Below, piece by piece: positions 1 through 7,877 of a stretch of 30,510 bases of DNA. The position numbers and the translations under genes were made by a program. The DNA lies in assembly GCA_946616385.1 (NCBI GenBank), contig CAMOIZ010000003.1, positions 1 through 30,510 of the forward strand. Direction: 5' to 3'. The stretch's first letter is position 1, and each line of letters opens with the position of its first letter. Source of the DNA: an uncultured Bacteroidales bacterium (GTDB lineage Bacteria > Bacteroidota > Bacteroidia > Bacteroidales > UBA932). A model generated the notes under the pieces. That model did no database searches. It had not been told where the DNA came from and saw only the letters and a program-made list of their open reading frames with translations.

Positions 1-31
1 TCAAGCACTTCCGAAAACCGTAAGTGCTTGA
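1..31 (-). terminator. Probable terminator hairpin downstream of tRNA-Pro
   Basis: A perfect 10-bp inverted repeat (positions 1-10 with 22-31, 11-base loop) lies just beyond the 3' end of the minus-strand tRNA-Pro. In that direction it would end the tRNA transcript. Any T-tract would lie outside the window, so the call rests on the hairpin and its position alone. Confidence 0.5.
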
Positions 32-38
32 TTATTAA

Positions 39-114
39 TGGTCTGGATGAAAGGACTTGAACCTTCGACCTCCTGGTCCCTAACCAGGTGCGCTACCAAC
101 TGCGCCACATCCAG
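39..114 (-). tRNA. tRNA-Pro, anticodon AGG
   Basis: On the minus strand a complete cloverleaf folds: acceptor CTGGATG/CATCCAG, D arm GCGC/GCGC, anticodon stem CCTGG/CCAGG with loop TTAGGGA, and T arm GAAGG/CCTTT. The discriminator is A and CCA is encoded (39-41). C1-G72, A73 and G35-G36-G37 are the known identity elements of bacterial proline tRNA, which supports Pro. The anticodon reads AGG, with A at position 34, which is unusual because bacterial proline tRNAs normally start with U, G or C there. It is transcribed divergently from the lipoprotein gene that starts at 163. Confidence 0.93.
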
Positions 115-126
115 AATTTGGGATTG

Positions 127-134
127 CAAAGATA
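127..134 (-). promoter_or_regulatory. -7 promoter box of tRNA-Pro
   Basis: The minus strand reads TATCTTTG, an exact match to the Bacteroidota -7 consensus TAnnTTTG, ending 12 bases before the first base of tRNA-Pro. A -33 TTTG element is not evident. Confidence 0.7.
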
Positions 135-147
135 GTCATTTTTTTTG

Positions 148-155
148 TATCTTTA
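148..155 (+). promoter_or_regulatory. -7 promoter box of the amidotransferase-like lipoprotein gene
   Basis: TATCTTTA matches TAnnTTTG except for the last base, with a TTG about 21 bases upstream. The ATG at 163 begins only 7 bases after the box, so the transcript is probably leaderless or nearly so. The box also shows that the in-frame TTG at 145 lies inside the promoter and cannot be the start. Confidence 0.6.
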
Positions 156-162
156 CCCCTCG

Positions 163-1554
163 ATGAAAAAAAATAATTTATTTCTGCTTTATTTTTCAGC
201 CGCGCTGATGTTAACCATTCAGTCGTGCAGGCAGGAGGACGGCCCAGATACTCCGGTGGACGTGCCAGAAGAGCTTTCCGAAGATCAGATTCTGCAGCTC
301 GTGCGTACGGACCAGATCAATACCGCCTATTATAAAGATATCTTTCTGGACGGCGGCTGCGAACTCAATCCCGGCATCAAGGCAAACGGAGTCGTCATCA
401 ACGGCAGACTTCCCTATGCCCTGCGCAATACCGGAATTACCGACTCGGAGTATTTCCTTTCAACCGTTAACGACGTAGGCGACGGCTACACCGAAAGCGA
501 CAGGAGCATCCAGGCTGAACTGTTCTCCGGAACCGAGGAAGACCTCAACGGTGTTCTCCTCTACCCCGACGGCGAGCCTCGTTTCAGATTGTTCTACTGC
601 TTCGGAGGGCATTCCGGCCCCCACGGGCGTACACTGGGCGAATCCGGGCGCAGGAATGTGCGAACTTTCTACAAAAACGGCGGATCCTACGTAGGATCAT
701 GTGCAGGAGCATATCTTGCCGGCAAATTCGCAAGCGGGGATGTATCCAGCTATTTCAATATCTGGGAGAACGGCAACATGAAAGGCACGGGAGTAGGCAA
801 CTCCAGCATAGATATCGAGTTCTGCTCCGACATATTCGAGAATTACTACGGTCCGCTCAACAAGACTACGATCAGCGGTGTGCGGCACAATGGCGGCGGC
901 TACATGGATGTGAACCAGGCTCCGATTGGCACCGAGGTAATAGCCCTTTTCCGTAACGAGAAGGGAAAAGATTCCTCAAAGCGCGGTTTCTATGGACAGC
1001 CAGCAATCTGGGCATACAAAGCTTCTGAAACCAGCGGACGACTGGTGGTCACCGGATCGCATCCGGAAGATGCAGCTTCGGGCGACATCCTCAATCTGAC
1101 TTCTTCAATGTTCAAATATGCCTGGGACGGAAGCGGCATCGTAAAGGTCAAGGCGGTTCTCAGGAATGGAGACCTCATCCCCATGAATCCTGGAATCGGC
1201 GATCTTCAATGCCATCATTTCGTCGTGCACCTCAACCGGGATGTGAAGAATCTCGTCGTAGAGCTTCAGGGATCCGGAGATTATGATCTTGAACTGTACC
1301 TTAAAAAAGACAACTTTGCCTTCCCTTTAAATGATCCGGATTTCGAATCATCAGGCCCAGGAAACAGACAGACCATCTCTACCGGCCCGCTGGAAAAGGG
1401 TTTATGGTATGTCACCGTACGCTGTGCCACCACCGTCGAGTCGCAGGAGATAGTCACTGACGCCCAACGCGGTCTTGGCAGGCATTTTGTTTACAGTGGA
1501 AAAACCGGAGTCCTGAACGGAGTTCCTTACAACATTACAGCTACTTGGGAATAA
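163..1554 (+). CDS. Lipoprotein with biotin-protein-ligase-N/class I amidotransferase-like domain
   Basis: The 463-residue product starts with a lipoprotein signal (lipobox TIQSC, Cys22), so it should be anchored in the envelope. Residues about 140-300 resemble the BPL_N family of class I glutamine-amidotransferase-like folds: a small-residue turn GSCAGAYLAG places a candidate nucleophile at Cys180, and GSHPE supplies His300 and Glu302 as the other triad members. The C-terminal part (about 345-460) looks like a beta-sandwich of the PPC (bacterial pre-peptidase C-terminal) type, with WYVTV near its end. The substrate is unknown; such folds include amidases, peptidases and inactive binders. The start at 163 is preferred because the upstream TTG lies in the promoter. 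It is the first gene of an operon with sppA, 16 bases ahead of it. Fold assignment is by motif only; the PPC call is tentative. Confidence 0.75.
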   Translation: MKKNNLFLLYFSAALMLTIQSCRQEDGPDTPVDVPEELSEDQILQLVRTDQINTAYYKDIFLDGGCELNPGIKANGVVINGRLPYALRNTGITDSEYFLSTVNDVGDGYTESDRSIQAELFSGTEEDLNGVLLYPDGEPRFRLFYCFGGHSGPHGRTLGESGRRNVRTFYKNGGSYVGSCAGAYLAGKFASGDVSSYFNIWENGNMKGTGVGNSSIDIEFCSDIFENYYGPLNKTTISGVRHNGGGYMDVNQAPIGTEVIALFRNEKGKDSSKRGFYGQPAIWAYKASETSGRLVVTGSHPEDAASGDILNLTSSMFKYAWDGSGIVKVKAVLRNGDLIPMNPGIGDLQCHHFVVHLNRDVKNLVVELQGSGDYDLELYLKKDNFAFPLNDPDFESSGPGNRQTISTGPLEKGLWYVTVRCATTVESQEIVTDAQRGLGRHFVYSGKTGVLNGVPYNITATWE

Positions 1555-1570
1555 TTTATTGACTCTTTAT

Positions 1571-3241
1571 ATGAGACGTTTGTTTTTCTGCGCGTGCATG
1601 GCCACGCTCACGATCCTGTCTGCATCAGCCGCGGACAAGGGCTTCCTCAAAGGGAAACTGCTGAAAATCGACATGAAAGAAGTGATTGCAGAGAGGGGAG
1701 GCAGCTCCTTCAATGTATCGCTGGGTGGGCTCGATTTCAGTTCATCCGTATCGCTCCTCGACATGGAAAGGGCGCTGGACAAGGCAGCCGGCGACAGCAA
1801 AATTGCAGCAGTCTACATCAACACCGACCATTTCGGAGCCGGCATGGCTGCGAGCGAAGAAATCCGCAACTATCTGCTCCAATTAAGCAAGGCAGGCAAA
1901 CCGGTAATCGCATACGGCGCTTCTTTGGACAATTCATCCTATTACATGGCATCAGCGGCCGACAGGGTTTTCCTGCATCCCCAGGGAGGCGGTTCCCTCA
2001 CTGGCATGAGCAGCACCCAGCCATTCGTCAAGGACCTCCTCGACACCCTTGGAGTTGAAGTGCAGCTTATACGCCACGGAAAATTCAAATCGGCAGGCGA
2101 GATGTATATCCGCAACGACATCTCCCCGGAAAACCGCGAGCAGTATGAAACCATGCTGGGCTCGATCTGGAGCACCATTGCGGAAGAGATAGCAGCGTCC
2201 CGCGGAATCAAGGTCGAAGACCTGAACGCATGGGTCGACAATCTTGCGTTGAGCACTGCAAAGACCTGGGTTGACAAAGGACTGGTGGACGGGCTGAAGT
2301 ACCGCGATGAAATGGAAGAATACCTCTGCCACCTCTTCGGCACCACCGAAGTATCGGAAGTCAAGGTTCAGGATATAAAGGAATACATCGGAGACCTCAA
2401 GAAGGGGCCTGCAAAGAAGAAGATCGCCGTCCTCTATGCCGATGGTGAAATCGTCCGCTCCGGCGGCGGCATCGTGGGAGAATCGCTTTCACGCACGATC
2501 GCCAAGGTCCGTGCAGACTCCACCGTCAAGGCTGTGGTCTTCCGCGTAAACTCTCCCGGAGGGGAAGTTGTCGCCGCAGACATGATACGCCGCGAGATCG
2601 AGCTTCTCGGCAAGGTCAAACCTGTAGTCGCAAGTTATGGCGCTTACGCCGCTTCCGGCGGATATCTGATCTCGGCCGGATGCAGCAAGATCTTTACCGA
2701 CAACACCACTCTGACAGGTTCCATCGGCGTATTCGGCATGGTTCCCAGTCTCGGTAAGGCCATACGCAAGAATCTGCATGTCAATATGGTGAACATAGGC
2801 ACCCATGAGCACAGTTCGATGGGCTCCGGCATGCAGCCGCTGACTCCCGAAGAGGAAGCCTGGTATCAGGAAGAGATCGAGGGCATCTACGACACTTTCG
2901 TGACAGTGGTTTCCGAAGGCCGTTCAATGTCGAAGGAAGCTGTCGACGAAATAGCGCAGGGGCGCGTGTGGGCAGGAAAAGATGCTTTGAAGATCGGACT
3001 CTGCGATGAGAAGAACTCCTTGCTCGGAGCCATCAAGTACATAGCCGAAAAGGCGAAGCTGAATGATTACCGCATCGCCGTTTATCCCGAAAAGAAGAGC
3101 ATGCTCCGGGAATTGAGAGAGGGCGACAGCAACAAGAAAGACGATCCCCTCGTAAATATCAAGAGCCGTCTGGTTCCGGGATTCAAGGCAATGGCCATCA
3201 TGCCCTATATCACCATCGACACCGTTAAATCCAGCAAATAA
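1571..3241 (+). CDS. sppA: Signal peptide peptidase SppA, 67K type
   Basis: This 556-residue protein is a tandem-domain S49 serine protease that degrades cleaved signal peptides and membrane fragments in the cell envelope. The general base is Lys173 in the motif HGKFKSAGE of the N-terminal domain. The nucleophile is Ser362 in GAYAASGGYLIS of the C-terminal domain, followed by TTLTGSIGVFG, all as in the E. coli enzyme. Length fits the long (67K) form. The N-terminus (MRRLFFCACMATLTILSASA) could be a signal anchor or a cleavable signal, since ASA-AD looks like a signal peptidase I site. ATG 1571 is preferred to the TTG at 1559, which only adds four residues ahead of the hydrophobic segment. It follows the lipoprotein gene closely and its stop overlaps the next start (TAATG). 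Confidence 0.95.
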   Translation: MRRLFFCACMATLTILSASAADKGFLKGKLLKIDMKEVIAERGGSSFNVSLGGLDFSSSVSLLDMERALDKAAGDSKIAAVYINTDHFGAGMAASEEIRNYLLQLSKAGKPVIAYGASLDNSSYYMASAADRVFLHPQGGGSLTGMSSTQPFVKDLLDTLGVEVQLIRHGKFKSAGEMYIRNDISPENREQYETMLGSIWSTIAEEIAASRGIKVEDLNAWVDNLALSTAKTWVDKGLVDGLKYRDEMEEYLCHLFGTTEVSEVKVQDIKEYIGDLKKGPAKKKIAVLYADGEIVRSGGGIVGESLSRTIAKVRADSTVKAVVFRVNSPGGEVVAADMIRREIELLGKVKPVVASYGAYAASGGYLISAGCSKIFTDNTTLTGSIGVFGMVPSLGKAIRKNLHVNMVNIGTHEHSSMGSGMQPLTPEEEAWYQEEIEGIYDTFVTVVSEGRSMSKEAVDEIAQGRVWAGKDALKIGLCDEKNSLLGAIKYIAEKAKLNDYRIAVYPEKKSMLRELREGDSNKKDDPLVNIKSRLVPGFKAMAIMPYITIDTVKSSK

Positions 3242-3978
3242 TGAAAAAGTATATACTCAGCATTTTCCTTCTAGGCCTGGCATCCTTCGGCATGTCTGCC
3301 CAGAACGACACTACAAGCACCGCAGCCAAAGACAGGCTCGCGGAAATTGAAAACATGAGCGTTGAAATCAAGAAGCACAAATCTGCAAAAAGCAAGAATG
3401 ACGTTTTTGAAATCAATGCGCTTTCCCACATAGGATACGGCAGGCATAAAGTCGACGGAGACGCCTTCCGGAGCAAGTTCGGTCAGTCCTACGAATTGTT
3501 TGTCAACGTTTTCGACCTGAGCATCAACCCTGCCAGATGGCTTTCGTTCAACGTCGGTGCAGATCTGAAATGGGACAGGTACATTTCCAAGAGCACCATG
3601 TTCACTGTTGGAGACGACGGAGCTTTCAGCAGCGTTGCCGGCGGAGTCTCAAACCTCAAATCACGTATTTGCACTTTCGGTATAGGCATACCGGCCACGG
3701 TGTCATTGCATTTTGGCAGCACCAGCCTGCGCTTGGGCGCGGAAGGGACCTTCAACCTCAACCGCTACAACAAAGCGAAGTCCGCCTACACTATCGACGA
3801 TACAGACTTCACCAGGCTCACAAAAGGCGGCAAGGTGGAGAACTTCCGTTATGCGTATCTCGCTGTCATCGACTTCGACGGACTGGGCATCTATTACAAA
3901 TACTGCCCGAAATCGTTGATCCCGGGCAGCAATATGATAGAGAAATATCAGACTATAGGTATCGTTCTCTCGATGTAG
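3241..3978 (+). CDS. Secreted protein of unknown function, possible outer-membrane beta-barrel
   Basis: A 245-residue protein with a clear signal peptide (MKKYILSIFLLGLASFGMSA, then Q). The mature part has a short charged helical stretch (about 28-50) followed by alternating hydrophobic and polar strands rich in Gly, Phe and Tyr, as in small outer-membrane porin-like proteins of Bacteroidota. It ends IGIVLSM, so the usual C-terminal aromatic residue is missing. I do not recognise a named family. The start codon shares bases with the sppA stop (TAATG), which points to translational coupling with the protease. Its stop lies one base from the stop of the convergent metallophosphatase gene. Confidence 0.7.
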   Translation: MKKYILSIFLLGLASFGMSAQNDTTSTAAKDRLAEIENMSVEIKKHKSAKSKNDVFEINALSHIGYGRHKVDGDAFRSKFGQSYELFVNVFDLSINPARWLSFNVGADLKWDRYISKSTMFTVGDDGAFSSVAGGVSNLKSRICTFGIGIPATVSLHFGSTSLRLGAEGTFNLNRYNKAKSAYTIDDTDFTRLTKGGKVENFRYAYLAVIDFDGLGIYYKYCPKSLIPGSNMIEKYQTIGIVLSM

Positions 3979-3979
3979 T

Positions 3980-4777
3980 CTACCTGATTTTGATCAGGCC
4001 CATTTCGAGTCCCCAGCATCCGTCGGTGATGATGGGGATTTTCTTTCCCCCTGCATCCTTGACATAGATAAGGCCGTCGACGAAAGTGTGGGTATGGCCA
4101 CCGACAATCAGGTCGAGTCCTTTGGTCTGAGGAACTACTTCCTGATCGACATCATAGCCAAGATGGCTGAGAAGGATGATGAAAGTGCATTTTTCCTCCT
4201 TGCGCAACTTCGCAGCCCACTTGTTGATTACCTCGACGTTGTCGAGCTGGCGGATTCGCTGGGCGGTCGGCGCGGCCACCATAGTGGCAATATCAGACTC
4301 CATCCCTATCAAACCTATGCGCATGCCGCCACGCTCAATGACAGCGGTCGGAGTGATGTACTGCTGAAGGATGTCCGGAAATTCGCAGTTGGCGCAGACG
4401 ACGGGACACTCGATCTTGCTGAGACGGTCGGCCAGGCTCTCCACTCCTTCGTCCAATTCGTGGTTTCCGAGCGTGATACAGTCATAACCAAGCGCATTGA
4501 TCATCTTCGGTTCGAGAGATCCGCCGAGTTCGCTGTGATATGATGTTCCCTGATTGAAATCTCCTGCATGTATCATCAGGACCTTATCCGCAGGATATTT
4601 GGCGCGGATGCTGTCGACGAAAGCCGCACGTTCGATAATTCCTCCCCGTCCGTCGGCATCGCCGCCACGTACCGGGTCGAAGTGACTGTGCGTGTCGTTA
4701 GTATGGATGATCACGAGTCTGGGCTGGCATGCCGCAGCCGCGATGCAAATCGCAATGATGGAAATAATCTTCTTCAT
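3980..4777 (-). CDS. Metallophosphatase lipoprotein (N-terminal half of a 5'-nucleotidase)
   Basis: A 265-residue calcineurin-like phosphoesterase corresponding to the N-terminal domain of UshA/NadN-type 5'-nucleotidases, which strip phosphate from nucleotides outside the cytoplasm. The metal-binding motifs are all present: HTNDTHSHF (Asp28, His30), GDFNQG (Asp73), GNHELDEG (Asn105, His106), His205, and GGHTHT (His228, His230). The lipoprotein signal ends at Cys17 (AAAAC). It stops right after this domain, so the substrate-binding C-terminal domain is missing. That domain is encoded by the gene just upstream (4781-5620), three bases away, which also has its own lipoprotein signal. The two products probably act together. 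Confidence 0.93.
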   Translation of the reverse strand: MKKIISIIAICIAAAACQPRLVIIHTNDTHSHFDPVRGGDADGRGGIIERAAFVDSIRAKYPADKVLMIHAGDFNQGTSYHSELGGSLEPKMINALGYDCITLGNHELDEGVESLADRLSKIECPVVCANCEFPDILQQYITPTAVIERGGMRIGLIGMESDIATMVAAPTAQRIRQLDNVEVINKWAAKLRKEEKCTFIILLSHLGYDVDQEVVPQTKGLDLIVGGHTHTFVDGLIYVKDAGGKKIPIITDGCWGLEMGLIKIR

Positions 4778-4780
4778 GGT

Positions 4781-5620
4781 CTAGTCCTCCTGAATCAAAA
4801 CGCGTCCGTCGGTAAAATACTCCAGCGCCTTGCCCTGGGCCGTCATCTCACGGATGTCGGCAAGGATCGCATCGCCGATCTTGACGTCAGTAATGATATA
4901 GTCACTGGCTCCTCGGGCGATCTTGTAGCCGTCACCGCCGTCGAGAAGGAAGTCGATGGTCGCCACCCCGTAGAGCTTGTCGTCATTCAGGGCCTCTCCC
5001 CCGACTTCGGCGCTGACCAGTTTCTTGCCCTTGATCACAAGCCTTGCACCGGATACGCACTGCACGCCATGTTCAGCCATGTATTCGAAGATTCCACGAA
5101 GCTCGGTGCCGGGAATCTGGACATAGCAAAGATAATTTGCGAAAGGAAGCATGGATACGATATCGTCCAGAAGAACGTCTCCTTTTGCAATATCGACCCT
5201 GATGCCACCCATATTGGTTATGGCGACATCGACCTTGCGTCCGGTAGGTGCAGCTATCTTCTCCACATCGGCAAACAGCCTGTCGACGATGAAATTGCCC
5301 AGAGTGCTCTCAGGCCTGTTTTTGATCATCGCTTCGGGAGCATACGCGACCACCTCCTTGAGACGGGCCATTTCGGGTTGCACGCCGATCAACAGTTCCG
5401 CGACTGCAGGTGTAGCACCGCCTTCGAACACTTTTCCGTTGGGAGCGGTGTAGACACCGTTCTCGACCACTCCGAGTGCTTCAGCTACGTTTGATGCGCT
5501 CGGGACCGTCACGCCGGTGCGGTGTCCGTCAATATTGAATTTCTCCCATTTGAAAGAATGCGAGCAGGAACAAAGGACTGCTGCCGCCGCACAAATGAAT
5601 ACTACTTTTGCTTTAACCAT
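4781..5620 (-). CDS. 5'-nucleotidase C-terminal domain lipoprotein
   Basis: A 279-residue protein that matches only the C-terminal, nucleotide-binding domain of bacterial 5'-nucleotidases. NMGGIRVDI (136-144) and LDGGDGYKIARG (227-238) are the hallmark substrate-binding motifs. The N-terminus is a lipoprotein signal with Cys19 as the likely lipid-modified residue (LCSC). On its own the domain lacks metal ligands and should not be catalytic; the metallophosphatase encoded next (3980-4777) supplies them. The start at 5620 was chosen because it gives the lipoprotein signal; longer in-frame readings run into the permease gene. It overlaps the permease stop by 19 bases, so it is in one transcription unit with the ABC transporter. 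Confidence 0.92.
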   Translation of the reverse strand: MVKAKVVFICAAAAVLCSCSHSFKWEKFNIDGHRTGVTVPSASNVAEALGVVENGVYTAPNGKVFEGGATPAVAELLIGVQPEMARLKEVVAYAPEAMIKNRPESTLGNFIVDRLFADVEKIAAPTGRKVDVAITNMGGIRVDIAKGDVLLDDIVSMLPFANYLCYVQIPGTELRGIFEYMAEHGVQCVSGARLVIKGKKLVSAEVGGEALNDDKLYGVATIDFLLDGGDGYKIARGASDYIITDVKIGDAILADIREMTAQGKALEYFTDGRVLIQED

Positions 5621-6936
5621 TTCCAAAGATCTTTCCAACTTGATTTCTTGCCGAACATGAGGATTCCGGCCTTGTAAATCTTGGCGGACGCCCACGCCAT
5701 GACCACGAATGTCGCAAACAGCAGCACTATGGACAGCGCTATCTCCCAGAATGCTACTCCGTAAGGGATGCGGGCCAGCATGACGATAGGCGAAGTAAAA
5801 GGAATCATCGAGCCCCAGAACACGACTCCGCTGTCGGGATTCTTGAATGCGAAGAACACGATGAAGAAAGCCAGCATCAGAGGAATTGTGACAGGCAGCT
5901 GAAGCTGCTGTGAGTCGGCTTCGTTCTCCACGGCTGATCCGATTGCCGCATACATCGATGCATACAGCAGGTAACCCAAGACGAAGAAAACGAGGAAACA
6001 CACGATAAGCGTGCCCCAAGGGATGTGCGAGAGAGTGGTGAGAATCACCGACATTTCGCTGTTCTGCACGGCGGACATGTCTACTCCGGCCATACCCGAC
6101 TGGGCCATCTCCATCATTTCGGGAGAAGATACCATGCTGCCGAATCCGAAGATTGCGCTGGCTCCGAGGACAAGGACAAGGGTAAGCGCTATCCAGAGCA
6201 CGAACTGGGTAAGTGCCACAAGCGCTATACCGATAATCTTTCCGAACATCAGTTCGGTGGCCTTCACGCTTGAAACCAGGACCTCGACCACGCGGGAACT
6301 CTTCTCTTCGATCACCGAAGACATGACTGCACCTCCGAACAGGGCGATAAACATGTAGATGAGCATTCCGAGAAGCATCGAAACGATCATGTATATACCG
6401 GATTCAGAGACGGTTGCATTGCCGCTGTCGTCGAGGGTGAACTCGTTGAGACGGACATCCGCCTTCACATCCTTCATGATCTTGTCGAGGCCTTCGATGC
6501 CATATTCGCCAATCCTGTACTGTTCGACAGCCTTGGCGGCCTTCGACCTGATGCCTTCGCTGAAATCCACCCCGGCGGGTTTCTTGCTGAAGGTCTGTAC
6601 GCTCACGTTCTTAGTCGAATCGAGTGCGGAGACAAGCACCAGGACGTCGAATCCACGTTCCTTCAGTTCATTCTTGAAAGCATCCGGATCCTCTCCGGTG
6701 CAGTCGGTGAACGTGGCGGCTTCGCTGTCTTCGAAATAAGGCATGACTATGCCGGAATTGTCGATCACCGCAACCTTCTGGCTCTTTTCCTTTACGCCCA
6801 GCATCAGCAGAGAAGGCAGGATACAGATGGCGGCAAAAAGCACCGGCACCACAAAGGTCGTGACGAGAAAACTCTTTTTCTTTACCCTGTTGAGGTATTC
6901 GCGGGTAATGACTATACCTGTTTTATGCAGATTCAT
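5602..6936 (-). CDS. ABC-2 type transporter permease (NatB-like)
   Basis: A 444-residue membrane subunit of an ABC exporter. It has one N-terminal transmembrane segment (about 24-46), a large extracytoplasmic domain (about 55-165), then five or so membrane segments in the C-terminal half. The motif EEKSSRVVEVLVSSVKATELMFGK is split here into its core, EEKSSRVVEVLVSS, which is typical of the NatB/YhaP family linked to sodium or drug extrusion. The true substrate cannot be told from sequence. The start at 6936 (MNLHKTG) is preferred; it overlaps the ATPase stop by 14 bases and has GGAGG nine bases ahead. It pairs with the ATPase gene immediately upstream. Confidence 0.9.
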   Translation of the reverse strand: MNLHKTGIVITREYLNRVKKKSFLVTTFVVPVLFAAICILPSLLMLGVKEKSQKVAVIDNSGIVMPYFEDSEAATFTDCTGEDPDAFKNELKERGFDVLVLVSALDSTKNVSVQTFSKKPAGVDFSEGIRSKAAKAVEQYRIGEYGIEGLDKIMKDVKADVRLNEFTLDDSGNATVSESGIYMIVSMLLGMLIYMFIALFGGAVMSSVIEEKSSRVVEVLVSSVKATELMFGKIIGIALVALTQFVLWIALTLVLVLGASAIFGFGSMVSSPEMMEMAQSGMAGVDMSAVQNSEMSVILTTLSHIPWGTLIVCFLVFFVLGYLLYASMYAAIGSAVENEADSQQLQLPVTIPLMLAFFIVFFAFKNPDSGVVFWGSMIPFTSPIVMLARIPYGVAFWEIALSIVLLFATFVVMAWASAKIYKAGILMFGKKSSWKDLWKWLKQK

Positions 6937-7798
6937 TCTGAGAGGCCTCCCCACCAGTTACCAGTTTGATGAAAATATCGTTCATGCGGGGCATCAGTTC
7001 CTTGTATGAATTTACCGTGACTCCCCTGTCAATGTATTTCTGCAGCACGTCGTTGCCTGCTTTTTCACGCGAGACAACCTCGGTGTGGCGGCCGTCGACA
7101 TCGGTGTACTCGATTTCGATGTTGTTGTTGCCATACTTCCTGCGGATGTCGGCGACGCCACCGGTGATCACCAGACGGCTCTTGTTGATGAGGGCGATAT
7201 TGTCGCAGAGTTCTTCCACGCTTTCCATGTTGTGGGTGGAAAGGATGATGGTCGCACCTTCTTCCTTCAGGCGCAGGATTTCCTTGCGTATGACCTCGGC
7301 ATTCACGGGATCGAAACCGCTGAAAGGTTCGTCGAGAATCATCAGCGAGGGCTTGTGCACAACGGTTGTTATGAACTGCAGTTTCTGGGCCATGCCCTTC
7401 GACAGTTCTTCCACCTTCTTGTTCCACCAGTCCTGGATTCCGAAACGGATGAACCACTCTTTGAGTGCTTTCTGGGCTGCGGATGCGCTCATCCCTTTCA
7501 GCTGGGCGAGGTACATTGCCTGGTCGCCCACTTTCATCTTGCGATAGAGTCCGCGTTCTTCAGGCATGTAGCCTATTTTCTCTACATCCTCCTGAGTAAT
7601 CGGAGCTCCGCGGAAAAGCACCTCTCCCCCGTTGGGAATAGTAATACGGTTGATAATGCGGATGAGAGTGGTCTTTCCCGCCCCGTTGGGGCCCAGCAGC
7701 CCATAGATTCCACCTTCAGGAATTTCGAGGCTTACATGGTCGAGCGCCACTTTTTCTCCGAAGTTTTTGCAGACGTTCCTGCATTCGATAATGGCCAT
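6923..7798 (-). CDS. ABC transporter ATP-binding protein (NatA-like)
   Basis: A 291-residue nucleotide-binding subunit. Walker A is GPNGAGKTT (37-45), the signature is LSKGMAQKLQ, Walker B is LMILDEPFSGFDP, and the H-loop lies in ILSTHNMES. The C-terminal extension after the ATPase core is usual for the NatA group. It would power the permease encoded by the next, overlapping gene. The start at 7798 (MAIIECRNVCKNFG) sits right at the first beta strand of the fold; upstream in-frame Met codons fall in the holA promoter and coding region. Transcription is divergent from holA. Confidence 0.93.
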   Translation of the reverse strand: MAIIECRNVCKNFGEKVALDHVSLEIPEGGIYGLLGPNGAGKTTLIRIINRITIPNGGEVLFRGAPITQEDVEKIGYMPEERGLYRKMKVGDQAMYLAQLKGMSASAAQKALKEWFIRFGIQDWWNKKVEELSKGMAQKLQFITTVVHKPSLMILDEPFSGFDPVNAEVIRKEILRLKEEGATIILSTHNMESVEELCDNIALINKSRLVITGGVADIRRKYGNNNIEIEYTDVDGRHTEVVSREKAGNDVLQKYIDRGVTVNSYKELMPRMNDIFIKLVTGGEASQNESA

Positions 7799-7862
7799 TT
7801 TAGCTTCTGTTTGTTTGAGATGCGAATTTACAAATAAATTTGCATTTCTCTTGGCTTGAACG

Positions 7863-7870
7863 TAAATTTG
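7863..7870 (+). promoter_or_regulatory. -7 promoter box of holA operon
   Basis: TAAATTTG is an exact match to TAnnTTTG. A TTTG at 7839-7842 sits 20 bases upstream as the -33 element. The holA ATG starts 7 bases after the box, so the message would be leaderless or close to it. Confidence 0.7.
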
Positions 7871-7877
7871 TACCAAT

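Noticed and set aside
3983..3998. 6-bp hairpin as terminator between the convergent genes ending at 3978 and 3980
   Set aside because: The stem is short, lies inside coding sequence and lacks a T-tract.
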